A stretch of 64,000 nucleotides of DNA from positions 2,356,001 through 2,420,000 of the forward strand of contig NC_089390.1 in assembly GCF_003171515.1 (NCBI RefSeq). Reading direction: 5' to 3'. A program made the position numbers and the translations under genes. This DNA is from Pyrenophora tritici-repentis (Eukaryota; Ascomycota; Dothideomycetes; Pleosporales; Pleosporaceae). A model generated the notes under the pieces. It was not told the DNA's origin, searched no databases, and saw only the letters and a list, made by a program, of their open reading frames with translations. Positions 1-11,396 of this stretch are shown piece by piece; the stretch's first letter is position 1; each line of letters opens with the position of its first letter.

Positions 1-915
1 GCAGCAGCGCTCGGAAGCACAAACTGATACACGTTAGCGGAACTATGTGTTTCAGCTGTTTGAATCTTTCAGTCGTGTCGTGATGGCATATAGGGTATGC
101 AGAGGTTGTTTGAGTTTGGAGGGAGCAAGTCAGTAGAAGAAAGACTATAAAGCATAGCAGGTTTGCACGATAGTCCAAGACCCATGAACAATATACGAGT
201 AGACAATACATGCGCATCAAGGGGTTGCGTTCACAGCAGACTATAATACAATATCAATCGACGTTGGCCTGTCATACGCTAATCTATGCATGTCATCCAT
301 CTGCGGATCGCTAACCGCTGCCCCGAAGGATCTAGCTAAGAATTTCACATCGCCTGGCATCCTTCAGACGTTCCTCCATCAACACGTCGAATCTTGCATC
401 CGCATCCTATTCCACATCTCCTGTTATTATCCTTCATTTCCCAATCTATACCGTGCGCCATGCGGCTTCAATAGACGCTGAAATTGCTGCCTGAGGCACG
501 CGACAGCGTCCAGTGACCAGCATCCGGCATCTCCATCATTGCGTTTGTTTATGGTCTCCTGTTTTCTTCACACAATGCGATGATGCCATTGTAAGATCGC
601 AGTTAAACACAGGCGCTGGCGCTGGCGCAACTCGGCGTGCTGCTCGTTGTGCCGCACGGGCCGCATAGGCAGAAGCGGCCTTGTTACTTGCAGGTTGGTG
701 CGCACGTGCTAAGATGGCAGGGCTGCAGATGCGCCCGTTTGATACACCCATGGAAATCGGAATCCTCGAATTTGCAGCCAAGCTCGCAGCAAATAGCTTG
801 GGTCGACTTGAAGATAATGGCAGGTGCATTGCGCGGTGCATATGTCAAACTCACGGACGGTTATCCGAGCCAGTGCTGCTTAGACCCGCGCTGGAACTGC
901 CGTCTTTAATGCGCC
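1..915. other. Gene-poor stretch
   Basis: I see no supported gene here. Short open frames on both strands overlap one another and lack recognisable domains or fungal splice structure. Base composition is mixed, without an obvious repeat. Confidence 0.4.
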
Positions 916-1660
916 TCAGAGCCTATTCTTCTGAGAGTGGCTCAACTGCTTTCCATAGTCAAAGCTTGCCCCTGGTTCAAAATGGCCGCCAACCAAGCGA
1001 CCGCAAAGTCGCCAGCGCATTCTTGGTCGTCGACACCATGGTCTTGAACTTCGGATGGTAGACTGCTGAGGGAATAAAGGGGACAGAAAAACCCCAAGGC
1101 TAGCTTCGTCGCGCACCGGGTATGGCAGAAACTTCCGGTCACATACTTCAGGGTTCATAGGCAGCTCTGGTTCTATGAAATGCTTCTCGCCCTTCTCTGC
1201 TTTGAGGTCGGCAAACTCAGTGTGCAGGCGCTCGGTGGTTGGAACAGCCTCATCGCAGTCGGGGTTCACCAGTAACTCGTATTGTCGATGGCTTTTCGCA
1301 CCTCTGCATCGCACTTGTCTTCGATGGCTATGCTACATTGACGGGTCTCCTCCCACATCCTCATCATCCTCGCGGATGCCTCGATCAGACCTTGGTTCTC
1401 TTACATCTTCTCCTTGGCCAGGTCTTGAGCTGCTTAACCACGTCACGGACCTGCATCTTGAGCAGCGACACCTTGTCCTCGAGGTCGGCGATTGTGTCTT
1501 GGGCGCTGTTTGCAGCGGGTCACGCTTCCAGTTCGGCTTCCCTGCGCATAGTGCAGTCGTTGACTGTGTTCTGTGGCGAGTCAAACAGATTCTCCCTCTG
1601 TTCCTGTAGTCGCCTCTGAATTCATAGTTTGGAAGGGTCCAAGTGTAAACGCGGGAAATA
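916..1660 (-). pseudogene. Decayed coiled-coil protein gene
   Basis: Read on the minus strand, three frames taken in turn give protein-like sequence that continues from one to the next. It starts with a Q/R/E-rich helix and passes through the segment IADLEDKVSLLKMQV (heptad-like, near 1480-1440). It then runs through an E/R/M-rich helix near 1400-1300 and ends with the segment TERLHTEFADLKAEKGEKH near 1240-1180. At least two frameshifts and several stop codons (for example TGA after the segment RREAELEA) interrupt it. No domain beyond a likely coiled coil is recognisable, so the original function is unknown. An unspliced real gene with unusual introns is possible but less likely, because the frame changes are not at good GT-AG sites. 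Confidence 0.4.
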
Positions 1661-2139
1661 CACATACTACCCAACCACGTTCTACAGACCAAAGACAAGC
1701 TCTTCAGATAGGTAAATCTTATCTGTTATTATAATGATTTCATAAGTCAAGGACAAATCCCGCCCAGCTTCCCCCCATAAATTGATGAGTCGGCACAGTT
1801 TTTTCTTTCTATCAAGTCGGCCAGAAAGTTGAATCCAGCCATACGTCCTCAACACGCAGTTTTTCGGAAAAGAAGACTGAAACAAGTCGTTCGATTGCCC
1901 TGGGGCCGTTCAGCTCCATGGGGAGGGCATTGCATGTTCGTGGTGTGAGGCGTTCTACTCAAGGTGCCTAAAGCGGAGTAGATCTGATCGTGCCTCGGTA
2001 ACTTTGCGACGCGGAGGAGCTTACCCCAACCATTGCCGTCACTATGGACAGTTAGCCGCCCCATGTTTAGTTAAAGTACCCCAGACTTACTCTGCACACT
2101 TGCACTCCCTAAACCAATTCCCCCATTGTGCTAGTAAAC
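1661..2139. other. Intergenic, upstream of acyl-CoA dehydrogenase gene
   Basis: No gene recognised. It presumably holds the promoter of the downstream plus-strand gene, whose ATG at 2140 follows a pyrimidine-rich leader. No clear TATA box is seen. Confidence 0.4.
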
Positions 2140-3678
2140 ATGTCTGTACCATACGACCGCGCCTACGACCTCCTCAGCAATAGCCAGGATGGCCATGTTT
2201 CGGCCTCACAGCGCATTCCCGCCATCGCACGGCCATTTGTCAGCGAACGAGCGGCAAAAACACTTGATATCGTACGTCTGCCATGATGTGCAAGCGAATT
2301 TGTGTGCTAACGTCTTTGATAGGTAGAGAGATTTGTCGAAGAAGAATGCATTCCCGCCGACGACGTATACGCACGCCAGCTGGGCCAGACAGTGCAAGAG
2401 CGCTTCACCTCGCACCCATCCATCATGGAGGACCTCAAGAAGCGAGCACAAGAGCTCGGACTATGGAACATGTTCCTGCCCAAGGCTCACTTCAAGGAAG
2501 GAGCCGGGTTCAGCAACCTGGAATACGGTCTCATGGCTGAATACCTGGGCAAGAGCCGAACAGCATCCGAGGCTGTCAACTGCTCTGCCCCCGATACTGG
2601 CAACATGGAGGTCATTGCCAAGTACGGCTCAGAGGCACAGAAGAGAAAGTGGCTTGATCCGCTGCTGGAGGGCAAGATCAGATCTGCCTTCTTGATGACA
2701 GAGCCGCAGGTTGCGTCGAGTGATGCAACTAACATTGAGATGACTATCAAGCGCGACGGCGACCACTATGTGCTGAATGGACAGGTTCGTTTGCCTCAGA
2801 CCTCCAATCACGTTTCACATGACTAACAATGCTTCTAGAAATGGTGGTCATCAGGCATTGGCGACCCTCGCTGCAAGATCTTCGTCGTCCTGGGCAAGAC
2901 GGACCCGAACAACGCAGACAAGTATAAGCAACAATCCGTCATTCTCGTTCCCAACGACACTCCAGGCGTCACCGTCCACCGCATGTTGTCCGTCATGGGC
3001 TTCGACGATGCGCCCCACGGTCACGGACATGTCACCTTTGAGAACGTCCGCGTGCCTGCCAGTAACATGGTGCTGGGCGAGGGCCGTGGCTTTGAGATCA
3101 TCCAAGGCCGTCTCGGACCTGGCCGTATTCACCACGCCATGAGGAGTATCGGCTCTGCTGAAAAGGCGTTGGAGTGGTTCTTGGCCCGCATCAACGACGA
3201 GCGCAAGAAACCTTTTGGACAGCTGCTCAACAAGCACGGTATCATGCTCGAGCGCGTTGCCCGATCACGTATTGAGATCGATGCCGCACGTCTTGCCGTC
3301 CTCAACGCCGCTATCAAGATCGATGAGACCAATGCCAAGGGTGCGCTCAAGGAGATTGCCGAGGTCAAAGTTCTCGTCCCGGAGGTCAACCTCAAGGTTA
3401 TTGACTGGGCGATGCAAGCCTACGGAGGTGCCGGCGTGAGCCAAGACACCCCATTGGCGCAGATGTGGTCGTCCGGCCGAACGATGCGTATTGTCGACGG
3501 ACCGGATGAGGTGCATCTTCTCCAGTTGGGTCGAAATGAGAACAAGAGGGGTTTGGCACACAAAAAGCGCATCGAGGCGCAACAAAAGAAGGGCGAGGAG
3601 CTGTGCAGAAAGTATGGCATTGAGCCCAGGGATCCGCTGTACCTGAACAGGACGAGCGGAGAGGCGAGCAAGCTATAG
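2140..3678 (+). CDS. Acyl-CoA dehydrogenase, ACAD10/11 type, with C-terminal SKL
   Basis: Exons 2140-2271, 2323-2784 and 2839-3678 give 477 residues. The flavoprotein fold of acyl-CoA dehydrogenases is recognisable: an N-terminal helical domain, the middle-domain motif [17 protein letters not shown] that contacts FAD and substrate, and the C-terminal helical domain ending in a QAYGGAGVS stretch and an [10 protein letters not shown] motif. The [14 protein letters not shown] signature is the ACAD10/11 subgroup form. The family oxidises acyl-CoA to trans-2-enoyl-CoA, the first step of beta-oxidation. The protein ends in Glu-Ala-Ser-Lys-Leu, a canonical PTS1, which predicts import into peroxisomes rather than mitochondria. 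The start at 2140 is chosen because it gives a 44-codon first exon in frame and there is no mitochondrial presequence. Introns are 51 and 54 bp. The chain-length preference cannot be read from the sequence. Confidence 0.93.
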
Positions 3679-3783
3679 ATGACAGCTTAGTTAGCAGAAA
3701 TACCTGCCACGTTGTAAAAAATACATATCAACATGAGCATTATTCTCCAATGATGGCTACTCGAATGATACACGCCGTCCCAG

Positions 3784-4977
3784 ATGCGGAAAGATTCCGC
3801 TAGCGCGAACGCGCAATCTGCATGCTCAAGCACGCGAGAAGTGCATCAGACTACCGTAGATGTTAACATGATGCCCCCCCACAGCAGAGGAAGCTTCATG
3901 CCGTCTGGTTACTACTCAAAGTCAACCCCCAATCTACCAACCTTGGGGTCGTCTGACGGTCACACTGGGGATGAACATGTCTTGACGTCGCCGCCACCAT
4001 CTGCCACACGCCCGGGACCGAGTCCTCTGTCGCCAGTTTCAAATGGTGCTCTCTCAGAAGCCGCTGATGCAGAGGACAACCAAGATGATGCGAAAGACTC
4101 GGCTGTGCTAGACGATTCTGACAGCGAACATTCTGGATACGAGGATGAGCAAGCGCCCGGATCCCGACCGCTATACGCGTCGCGATCGTACAGTCACATA
4201 CCACAAAGTACTGCGACTGCGCTCTACCCACCCTTTTACAATAGGCCACCTAATCCCCTGCCGCCATCTCCCTCGTTGACATCGCTCCTCCGCCCTGCCT
4301 TCAGCCGCCCGACATCGAGACCTACAACACCAGACTCATCCGATGTAGAAGGCTCGATGAAAGCTGGGTCGCACACTACTGGCACGAGCACGCCTACCAC
4401 GAACCTTGCGAACTCGGCACGGCATGCGGCGACGGTTCCTCGGGCATCGCCGAAAGTGCCTACATACGAGTACTATGGCTTCGCCCTGTACCTGGGAAGT
4501 TCGGCCGCATTCCTAATGTACATACTCTGGGCATATGTGCCGGCGCCCATGCTGCACCAAATGGGCATCCATTACTACCCAAACCGATGGTGGGCACTCG
4601 CGGTGCCCTGCTGGTTGGTTGTACTGGTCATCTACATTTACGTGGCGCTAGCAAGCTACAACACCCGCTACCTTACGCTGCCATTGAGCAGCATTGAGAA
4701 CCTCGTTGACGAATGTGCTCAGGTTGCTGTTGTGGATCGCACAACTGGCCGGATAGTACGTGATCCGGTTATGCTGACAGACAAGCTACACGAACAGGAC
4801 AAGGAAAAGGGCACGATAGGAAGTGCACCACACAGCCGCAGGAGCTCATTTTCTGCATATCAATTTAGCGCATCGAACCATGTGGACTGGAAGAGTTTCT
4901 GGAGCACGGGCACAGACGCCGTTATGGACGTGCCGATAGGCGGGGTCTGTGAAGTCCTGTATGGGACCGACGATTGA
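3784..4977 (+). CDS. GPI19: PIG-P domain protein, GPI-GlcNAc transferase subunit
   Basis: A single-exon frame of 397 residues. Residues from about 227 onward form the PIG-P domain: the start YEYYGFALYLGS, two hydrophobic segments (about 231-250 and 265-285) with the WWALAVP-type spacer between them, then a conserved hydrophilic tail that includes an RDP motif. PIG-P/Gpi19 is a small subunit of the ER complex that moves GlcNAc from UDP-GlcNAc to phosphatidylinositol, the first step of GPI anchor synthesis. Yeast Gpi19 is about 140 residues; here more than 200 low-complexity Ser/Pro/Thr residues precede the domain, as often seen in filamentous ascomycetes. The start could be 3784, or an internal ATG such as the one at 3868. 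The neighbouring phosphatase has a C-terminal membrane anchor but is otherwise not obviously linked. Confidence 0.88.
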   Translation: MRKDSASANAQSACSSTREVHQTTVDVNMMPPHSRGSFMPSGYYSKSTPNLPTLGSSDGHTGDEHVLTSPPPSATRPGPSPLSPVSNGALSEAADAEDNQDDAKDSAVLDDSDSEHSGYEDEQAPGSRPLYASRSYSHIPQSTATALYPPFYNRPPNPLPPSPSLTSLLRPAFSRPTSRPTTPDSSDVEGSMKAGSHTTGTSTPTTNLANSARHAATVPRASPKVPTYEYYGFALYLGSSAAFLMYILWAYVPAPMLHQMGIHYYPNRWWALAVPCWLVVLVIYIYVALASYNTRYLTLPLSSIENLVDECAQVAVVDRTTGRIVRDPVMLTDKLHEQDKEKGTIGSAPHSRRSSFSAYQFSASNHVDWKSFWSTGTDAVMDVPIGGVCEVLYGTDD

Positions 4978-5435
4978 ATATGCATCGTCATCCTGACTAC
5001 TAGATACTAAGCAGATAGCTGCCGACTACACTCCATTTGGGATGTGCTCACTCAACTTCCCTGCCACCCTCGGTCTAAGCCATGTCTGCGCGGAAAAGCT
5101 TGTAGCGGCCAGTGGGTCGAATTAACCCCCACTTACATGTGCCCCTCCCGACGTTCGGAAAGCACTATGCATGACAGAGCAGCGCCCCGCTACAGCAAAG
5201 GTATTGGGTTTTCGGATTGGATGTAATGCCATGTGCTATCTCGAAGCTCCGGAATGTGCCTTCTCTCGTTAGCGGGGCTGGTTGCGATAGAGCTTGTATA
5301 AGTCTTCACCCGGCACCCGTGAGCACTCGTTCTCCATCCCATCTCGGCTCGTGAGCTTCGCCGCTTTGCTCTGGGTTCAATCTTTGCACCCGTTCTCATA
5401 TACAGCTTCCCTTTGAGAATACCCAATTGCCCATC
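4978..5435. other. Intergenic, promoter region of the acid phosphatase-like gene
   Basis: No gene recognised. The part nearest the phosphatase start (about 5290-5430) is rich in C and T, as is common in fungal leaders. Confidence 0.4.
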
Positions 5436-6909
5436 ATGAAGTCCGTGGTTGCTCTTTCCGCCTTGTCCATGCTCGCTGGTGCCGAAGCAGCTGAGACTGT
5501 CCTTGGAGCTTACATTTTCCATCGTCACGGTGATCGCACAGCAAAGGCGCTTGCTCCCACTAACCTGACTGCTTTGGGTTACGAGCAGGTCTACACGTCC
5601 GGCCAGTACTACCGCTCACGCTACTTGGAGGGCGAGTCCAAGATCTATGGTATCAACGAGAATCAGGTGAAGCTATCTCAGCTCCAAGTCCAAGCCCCTG
5701 TCGATAATGTGCTTCAAAACTCTGCCATGGGCTTCCTCCAGGGCCTATATCCCCCCTTCCAGACAGTTCAGACACTTGCCAACGGCCAGAGCGTACAGTC
5801 ACCCATGGATGGATATCAATTAATTCCCGTCAACACAATCCAGACCGGCTCCGGCTCAGAAGACTCTGGCTGGCTTCAAGATGCTTCGACCTGCCAGAAT
5901 GCAAAGACGAGCTCCAACTCTTTCTTCGACAGCGCGAAGTACAAGGATCTCGCGTCAAGCACCAAGGACCTTTACTCTTCGGTCGTTCCTTCCATCAACG
6001 GCATAATGAGCGATGACCAGGTCAGCTTCAAGAACGCCTACGTCGGTACGTCTACCTCAACCTCCGTATGATCTGCAATGCTGATGCTAACATACACGCA
6101 CAGTCTACGACACCCTCCACGTTGCCGAAATCCACAACTCCAGCATCCCCAACTCGGATGCTATCACAAACTCTACTCTGGAACAACTCCGCCTCCTAGC
6201 AGACGCCCACGAATGGGGTCTTGCCTACAACGCTAGCGACAACATGCGTGCCGTCGCTGGCATGCAACTCGCGGGTGAAATTCTCGAATACATGAACTCC
6301 ATCATCTCCACCAAGGGCGCTAAGAAGTTCGGCATCCAATTCGGCGCCTACGCAACCTTCATGTCGTTTTTCGGTCTCGCGGATTTGCAAAAGGCGACTA
6401 CTGATTTCACGGGTATTGTCGACTATGCCAGCTCCATGGTCTTCGAACTCTTCACCAATATCGATATGGCGTCTTCGGGTTTCCCCAGTGCGCAGGATCT
6501 GCAAGTTCGTTTCTTGTTCCACAATGGCACTGCTAGTAATGCCAGTGAACCTACTGTTTTCCCGCTTTTCGGTGGCAGCGCGGATGCCGTGTCGTGGACT
6601 GACTTTCAGGATAAGTTGAAGGAGTTTGCGATTAGTACTACGGAGCAGTGGTGCAACAAGTGCGGTGATACGACTGGTGCTTGTGCGGCGTTTGCGAACA
6701 ACGATGGTGGAGCTGCTGTGAATGCTAAGCAGAGTGGTAGTGGCAGCGGTATGTCGCCGGCTGTTGGCGGTGTTATTGGCGCTTTTGTTACGCTGGCTGT
6801 TGTGCTGGGGTCGCTTGCGCTACTTATGTTGACTGGTGGGTTTAGGCTCGTTAGCAAGAAGGCGCTCGCGAGGGGTGGTGCGGGTTTTGGTGTGGAGCCA
6901 AAGGCGTAG
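5436..6909 (+). CDS. Histidine acid phosphatase-like membrane-anchored protein
   Basis: Exons 5436-6045 and 6104-6909 give 471 residues. I chose the ATG at 5436; a longer frame reading begins with TTG. Residues 1-19 are a signal peptide. The branch-2 histidine phosphatase motif follows at residues 29-35 (HRHGDRT), whose His is the residue phosphorylated during catalysis. The family hydrolyses phosphomonoesters or phytate outside the cell. The usual proton-donor HD dipeptide is not seen: the equivalent C-terminal stretch appears to read QFGAYATFMSFFGLADL (about residues 280-296). Activity is therefore doubtful. Several N-glycosylation sequons and late cysteines (CNKCGD, GACA) are present, and a hydrophobic segment at about 421-446 precedes a short basic tail, predicting a type I membrane protein. 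The second exon is richer in G/T at synonymous sites near its end. Confidence 0.85.
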
Positions 6910-7171
6910 ATGGTGGCGGTGGTGGTGATGGAGATTGGTGCAGGGGTGAGGGAAGACACAAGTCATGTGTTTTGAACACGGGTAGTGTTCTATATGAGAT
7001 AAGAGATGCAGATATGTAACGATGTATATGATAAATGAAGCAAGATTACATTCCCATTGCCTAAATCTAGATATTTACTCCAACCTGGGTATATCATAAC
7101 CCATGTTCATAAAACCCGTCGTAGCCAACGCCGTGAAATGCAGTATATCAACAAGTAGAAGGGGCAGTTGA

Positions 7172-8681
7172 TCAAGCCCTCAGCACACTAAAATGATCCT
7201 TGGGCGCAATCTTTGGTGCACCCAACCCCTTCCGCACTTCCTCCAACTGCTCGAGCCCACTCTGCTGCTTCCCCTTCTTAACCCGCCTCTTCCCCTGCGT
7301 ATGGTGACTGCCCAAGAAATCGTCCATGATGCTATCAAAGTCCGACCTTAGAGGTGGTGCCTCACTACTAGACCACTGACTCACACCACTCATTTTGCTG
7401 AGCCCAGATATCTTACTCATCCCGGAAATCATGGACGCATCGTCGGGGAAGTCGAAGCTACCGTCGTCGGCGTATTCTTCTTCAATCTTGTCGAAGCGCT
7501 GGTCGAGCAGTGTGAGACCTTCTGTGCGGTGGAGGGCAGAAGAGGACATGGAGTAGTTCGAAGTAGACGTCTTTGCACCTTTGCGCTTCTTGCGGCGGCC
7601 ACCTGCCGTCAGAGCTGAGGCGCCTGTGATGAAGGATTGCGAGTCTGTTGGTTGGGCTGGAGTGTTGGGTTTGGAGGCTTTGACGTCTTCCTTGAATTTC
7701 TTGAATTCTTTCAGGTACGCCATGTCAGATGCGTCTGCGGGTGCCGGCGCTTCGTCATGTGCGGGGAGTGCTGATGGATCTGCGGATTCGTCTGAGGTCT
7801 TCTTCCCTTTGAGTTTGGGGGATGAGGCTTTGATGGTGTCGTCGGTTTCCCAGCCAGGGTCTTCTTCGTCGAGGAAACGGTCCATGGGGTCCCGGTCGTC
7901 CTCATCGTAGCCGGCACCATTCCACTCGCGTTGGTCGACTTCATAACCGTCTTGGGCTAGCTCGTTGAAGATGTCTTCCTCGTCATCAACATATGCCTCA
8001 TCCTCGAGCGCCTCCAGAACTTCTCGTAACCTGGGATCCATGTCTGGCTGGAAGCCTGCAAGCGCATCTGGGATGTTTTGCTGATCTTGGTATGTTGTCT
8101 TGCGCACAAACTCTGAAGGCGCCATGTCCTCTCCAAACATGTCGCTCACACTGCTAATGTTGCTGCTAACACTCAAGTCGGCCTGGCTCCTGCTGTCGTT
8201 CAAAGATACATCTCGCAACATGTCTGCGAGGTCCATCTTCTGCTTTCCCTTCTTCTCGGGCTTGGCTTCCACGAAGTATGCCTCTCCACCGCCAGAGCCC
8301 AAGTCTCGCATATGCTGCATGTAATCATACTCTGTATCGTCATAGTAGATGCCATAGTTGGCGGCTTCTCCCTCGTTCCTCCGGAATTTCGACGCATATT
8401 CGCTTTCTAGATCGCGCCTTGACTTGATCTTGCTTCGTCCTGTTGCTGCCGAGTACTGGCTTGCACGTGAACTTCCTGCAGCCTCTGATTGTTCGCGCTG
8501 ATTTGGCGCGACAGTCTCTGCAAAGACCATCTGCGGGGCGTCGTCATCGTGAATTCGCGGGTCATTTTGGGCGCGGTGGACCAGACGGAAGTTGGTCGCC
8601 GTCTTCTTGTCGCTGTCGCGGGGTTAGCGGGGTATTAGTAATGTGCCTCTCTTCTGCTTACATGAACTTGCCGCGTGCCAT
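7172..8681 (-). CDS. LTV1: LTV1, 40S subunit biogenesis factor
   Basis: Exons 8681-8662 and 8612-7172 (minus strand) give 486 residues. The first exon is only 20 bp and encodes MARGKFI; it joins in frame to DKKTATNFRLVHRAQNDP, the conserved LTV1 N terminus, across a 49-bp intron. The rest is acidic and low in complexity, with the family's C-terminal basic block (KGKQQSGLEQLEEVRKGLG). In yeast, Ltv1 binds Enp1 and Rps3 on pre-40S particles and is released by casein kinase Hrr25 before cytoplasmic maturation. It diverges from LSG1 across about 250 bp, so two ribosome assembly genes share a promoter region. The identification rests on the N-terminal motif and overall composition. Confidence 0.92.
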
Positions 8682-8934
8682 TTTGGAGGCTTTATTAGAA
8701 ACTCGAATGTACTGTTGCAGCAGTGGCGAGTGTGCTGAAAGGAAGTCTGGGGAAGTCGCTTACAAAGGGTCTTCGGCGTCGGGCAGCGGTCAAAAAAATA
8801 ATTTAGGCGAGGGTCCAGTGAATGACGTGGGGCGATTTAGGGCCCAACTTTCTCTTCGACTCACCCACACCCCTCTATTGGGAGATCTGAAACACAACAC
8901 CACAACCACGCGATATCCATAGTTGACCGCAAAC
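8682..8934. promoter_or_regulatory. Shared divergent promoter of LTV1 and LSG1
   Basis: Only 253 bp separate the two start codons, so both promoters must lie here or overlap the leaders. I see no TATA box. Both genes act in ribosome assembly, which makes co-expression plausible, but that is inference. Confidence 0.55.
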
Positions 8935-11087
8935 ATGGTGCTCGCAAAATCCAAGAAGAGCGTCGGGCTGGGCAACAGCCTGATGAATGACAGGTTCGGC
9001 AAGGGAAAGGGCGCGGACATGCGGAGGGGCAACTTTAACGCGGGTATTGAGCGCACTGGTCAGAATGGCGAAAAGGTACGCATTATCTTCGTTTGCGACG
9101 GTCTGGATACCCTTGGCATGCATGCGCTCTGTTAGAGTATATTGCGCTCGACAAGAAGGTGTCCAGACGTTGGATTTGACCAGGGACTAATACTAACAAT
9201 TCCTAGTATATCACGAACGAGAAGAAGGAAGCAGCTTGGGTCAAGATGCGCTCTGTCACCGAACAAGGCGCCCTCGACGACTTTCTCTCGACCGCAGAAC
9301 TGGCCGGTACCGACTTCACAGCGGAGAAGATGAACAACGTCAAGATCATTCACAAGGACCAGAAAAACCCGTACCTACTATCCGACCTTGAGGAGCGCAA
9401 CATCACAAAGAAGCACAAGGAAAACAAGAACAGGCTCACCGTGCCAAGGCGACCAAAGTGGGATTCGAAGACTACACCGCAAGAGTTGGACGAGAAGGAG
9501 AGAGCCTCCCTGTTGCAGTGGCGAAGAGGCTTGGCTGAGTTACAAGAGAATAACGATCTGCTCATAACGCCTTTCGAGCGCAACCTCGAGGTCTGGAGAC
9601 AACTGTGGCGTGTTATTGAGCGATCGGATTTGGTCGTGCAGATTGTAGATGCTCGTAACCCGCTCATGTTTCGATCTGAGGATTTGGAGGATTACGTCAA
9701 GGAGGTCGATTCGAAGAAGAACAACTTATTGCTGGTCAATAAGGCGGATATGATGACTTTAGAGCAGCGAAAGGCTTGGGCCGATTACTTTGTAGAAGCT
9801 GGTATCAACTACAAGTTCTTCTCTGCTGAACTTGCCAAGGAGATGAACGAGGCTCGCGCAATGGACGAGGATAGCGAAGACTCTGATGAGTCGGGCGATT
9901 CCGAAGACTACGATGAGGAAGACTTCGAACAGGAGACCGACTCAGAAGATGAGCGTCTTGCGAAGCAAGCCAAGAAGATGAACCTGCAAAATAAGAAGGC
10001 GGAAAAGACGGAACTAGTAGATGAAGCGACCGTTGTACCTAGCGGGAGCAGCTCTGAGGAAGTTGAAGACGAACGCACGCGGATACTTACCACAGAGGAT
10101 CTCGAAGCATTGTTCCTTGAGCACGCACCTGATATCGACACAGGACCAAATGGCGAGCCTCGCAAGACATCCATCGGTCTCGTCGGTTACCCTAATGTAG
10201 GAAAGTCTTCCACCATCAACGCACTCATTGGAGCGAAGAAGGTGTCTGTTTCAGCAACGCCCGGAAAGACGAAGCACTTCCAGACTATACATCTCAGCGA
10301 CAAGGTTGTCTTGTGTGATTGTCCTGGTCTCGTCTTCCCCAACTTTGCAACGACTAAAGCCGAGCTTGTCTGCGCCGGTGTTTTACCCATCGACCAGCTG
10401 CGAGAGTACACTGGACCTGCGGGTCTAGTCGCTCGCAGAATACCGCAGCCTTTCCTTGAAGCACTCTACGGTATGAAGATTCATCCTCGGCCAACAGAAG
10501 AAGGGGGAACTGGTGTTCTTACCTCTGAGGAGGTTTTGCGTGCCTTTGCCATCGCCAGAGGTTTCTCTACACAGGGTCTAGGTCAGCCCGACGAATCGCG
10601 AGCAGCACGATACATTCTCAAAGACTACGTCAAGGGCAAGATTCTCTTCTGCCATCCCCCACCCACTGACCCGCCCGTGGACCCCAAGTACTTCAACCGT
10701 GAACTCTACGACGTTAACCATCTCCCTGCTAAGCGCCGCCACCACCCTCTAGCCAATCTTCCAGGTAACACATCTCTCAACGGTATGGACGAGGACGCAT
10801 CGCTCATGGACGAGGATCTTGAAGGTGGTGGTGTGCCCGTCCAGGGCGAGAAGACGCAACGCATGGACAAGCGTTTCTTCGGACCTGGTCAAGGCATGGG
10901 ACGCGTAAACCAGCCTTTTCACTACAAGTATAGTGAGCAGGGCAAGGAGTTGAGTGGTAGAAAGGCAAAGATGATGGCGGCTTTGGAACAGGATGTTGAT
11001 CCGACCGAGATGAAGATGAACAGCAAGAAACACTTCAAGGCGAATAAGCGGAGGGCGAAGAAGGTGAGGTCGGAGTATGTAGATTAG
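8935..11087 (+). CDS. LSG1: LSG1, large-subunit GTPase
   Basis: Exons 8935-9075 and 9207-11087 give 673 residues. The intron ends with a textbook branch point and acceptor (ACTAATACTAAC, then TAG). The GTPase motifs are circularly permuted, as in the YlqF/YawG family: NKAD (G4) comes first, then GYPNVGKSS (P-loop, G1), a threonine-containing switch and DCPGLVFP (G3). A long acidic insert of D, E and S lies between the G4 and G1 motifs, and the C terminus is strongly basic. Lsg1 acts in the cytoplasm, where it drives release of the export adaptor Nmd3 from pre-60S particles. The family usually has about 640-700 residues in fungi, so this is full length. Confidence 0.96.
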
Positions 11088-11396
11088 GGCATACTAGCTG
11101 GCCTTTTTATGACTGCATAGCTGGCGTCTGGGTTAAGGGGGTTTGATTTTGACGGACCGAATGAATTCGTGTACACGTCCAAGTGATAGAATTATAAAAG
11201 TAACTTTTCTCATCAGTGTCTTTGCTGAAGATCTTGGGAATGTTGCATTACAAGTGTGACCAAGTAATTCCAAGCGTGGAGTACATGCATAAAAAAGCTA
11301 CCAAGTCAAGATGTAGTGTCATCTGTCGTCCACATGTGAGGTTGGATATGAGGTCCGCGCGCCGACATCAAAAGATCAGATACTGTTGAGAATACC
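11088..11396. other. Intergenic, no gene seen
   Basis: 3' region of LSG1 running into transposon debris; nothing recognised. Confidence 0.4.

Noticed and set aside
5427..5435. Slightly longer start of the acid phosphatase-like protein
   Set aside because: The frame upstream of 5436 begins with TTG, not ATG; the ATG at 5436 directly starts the signal peptide.
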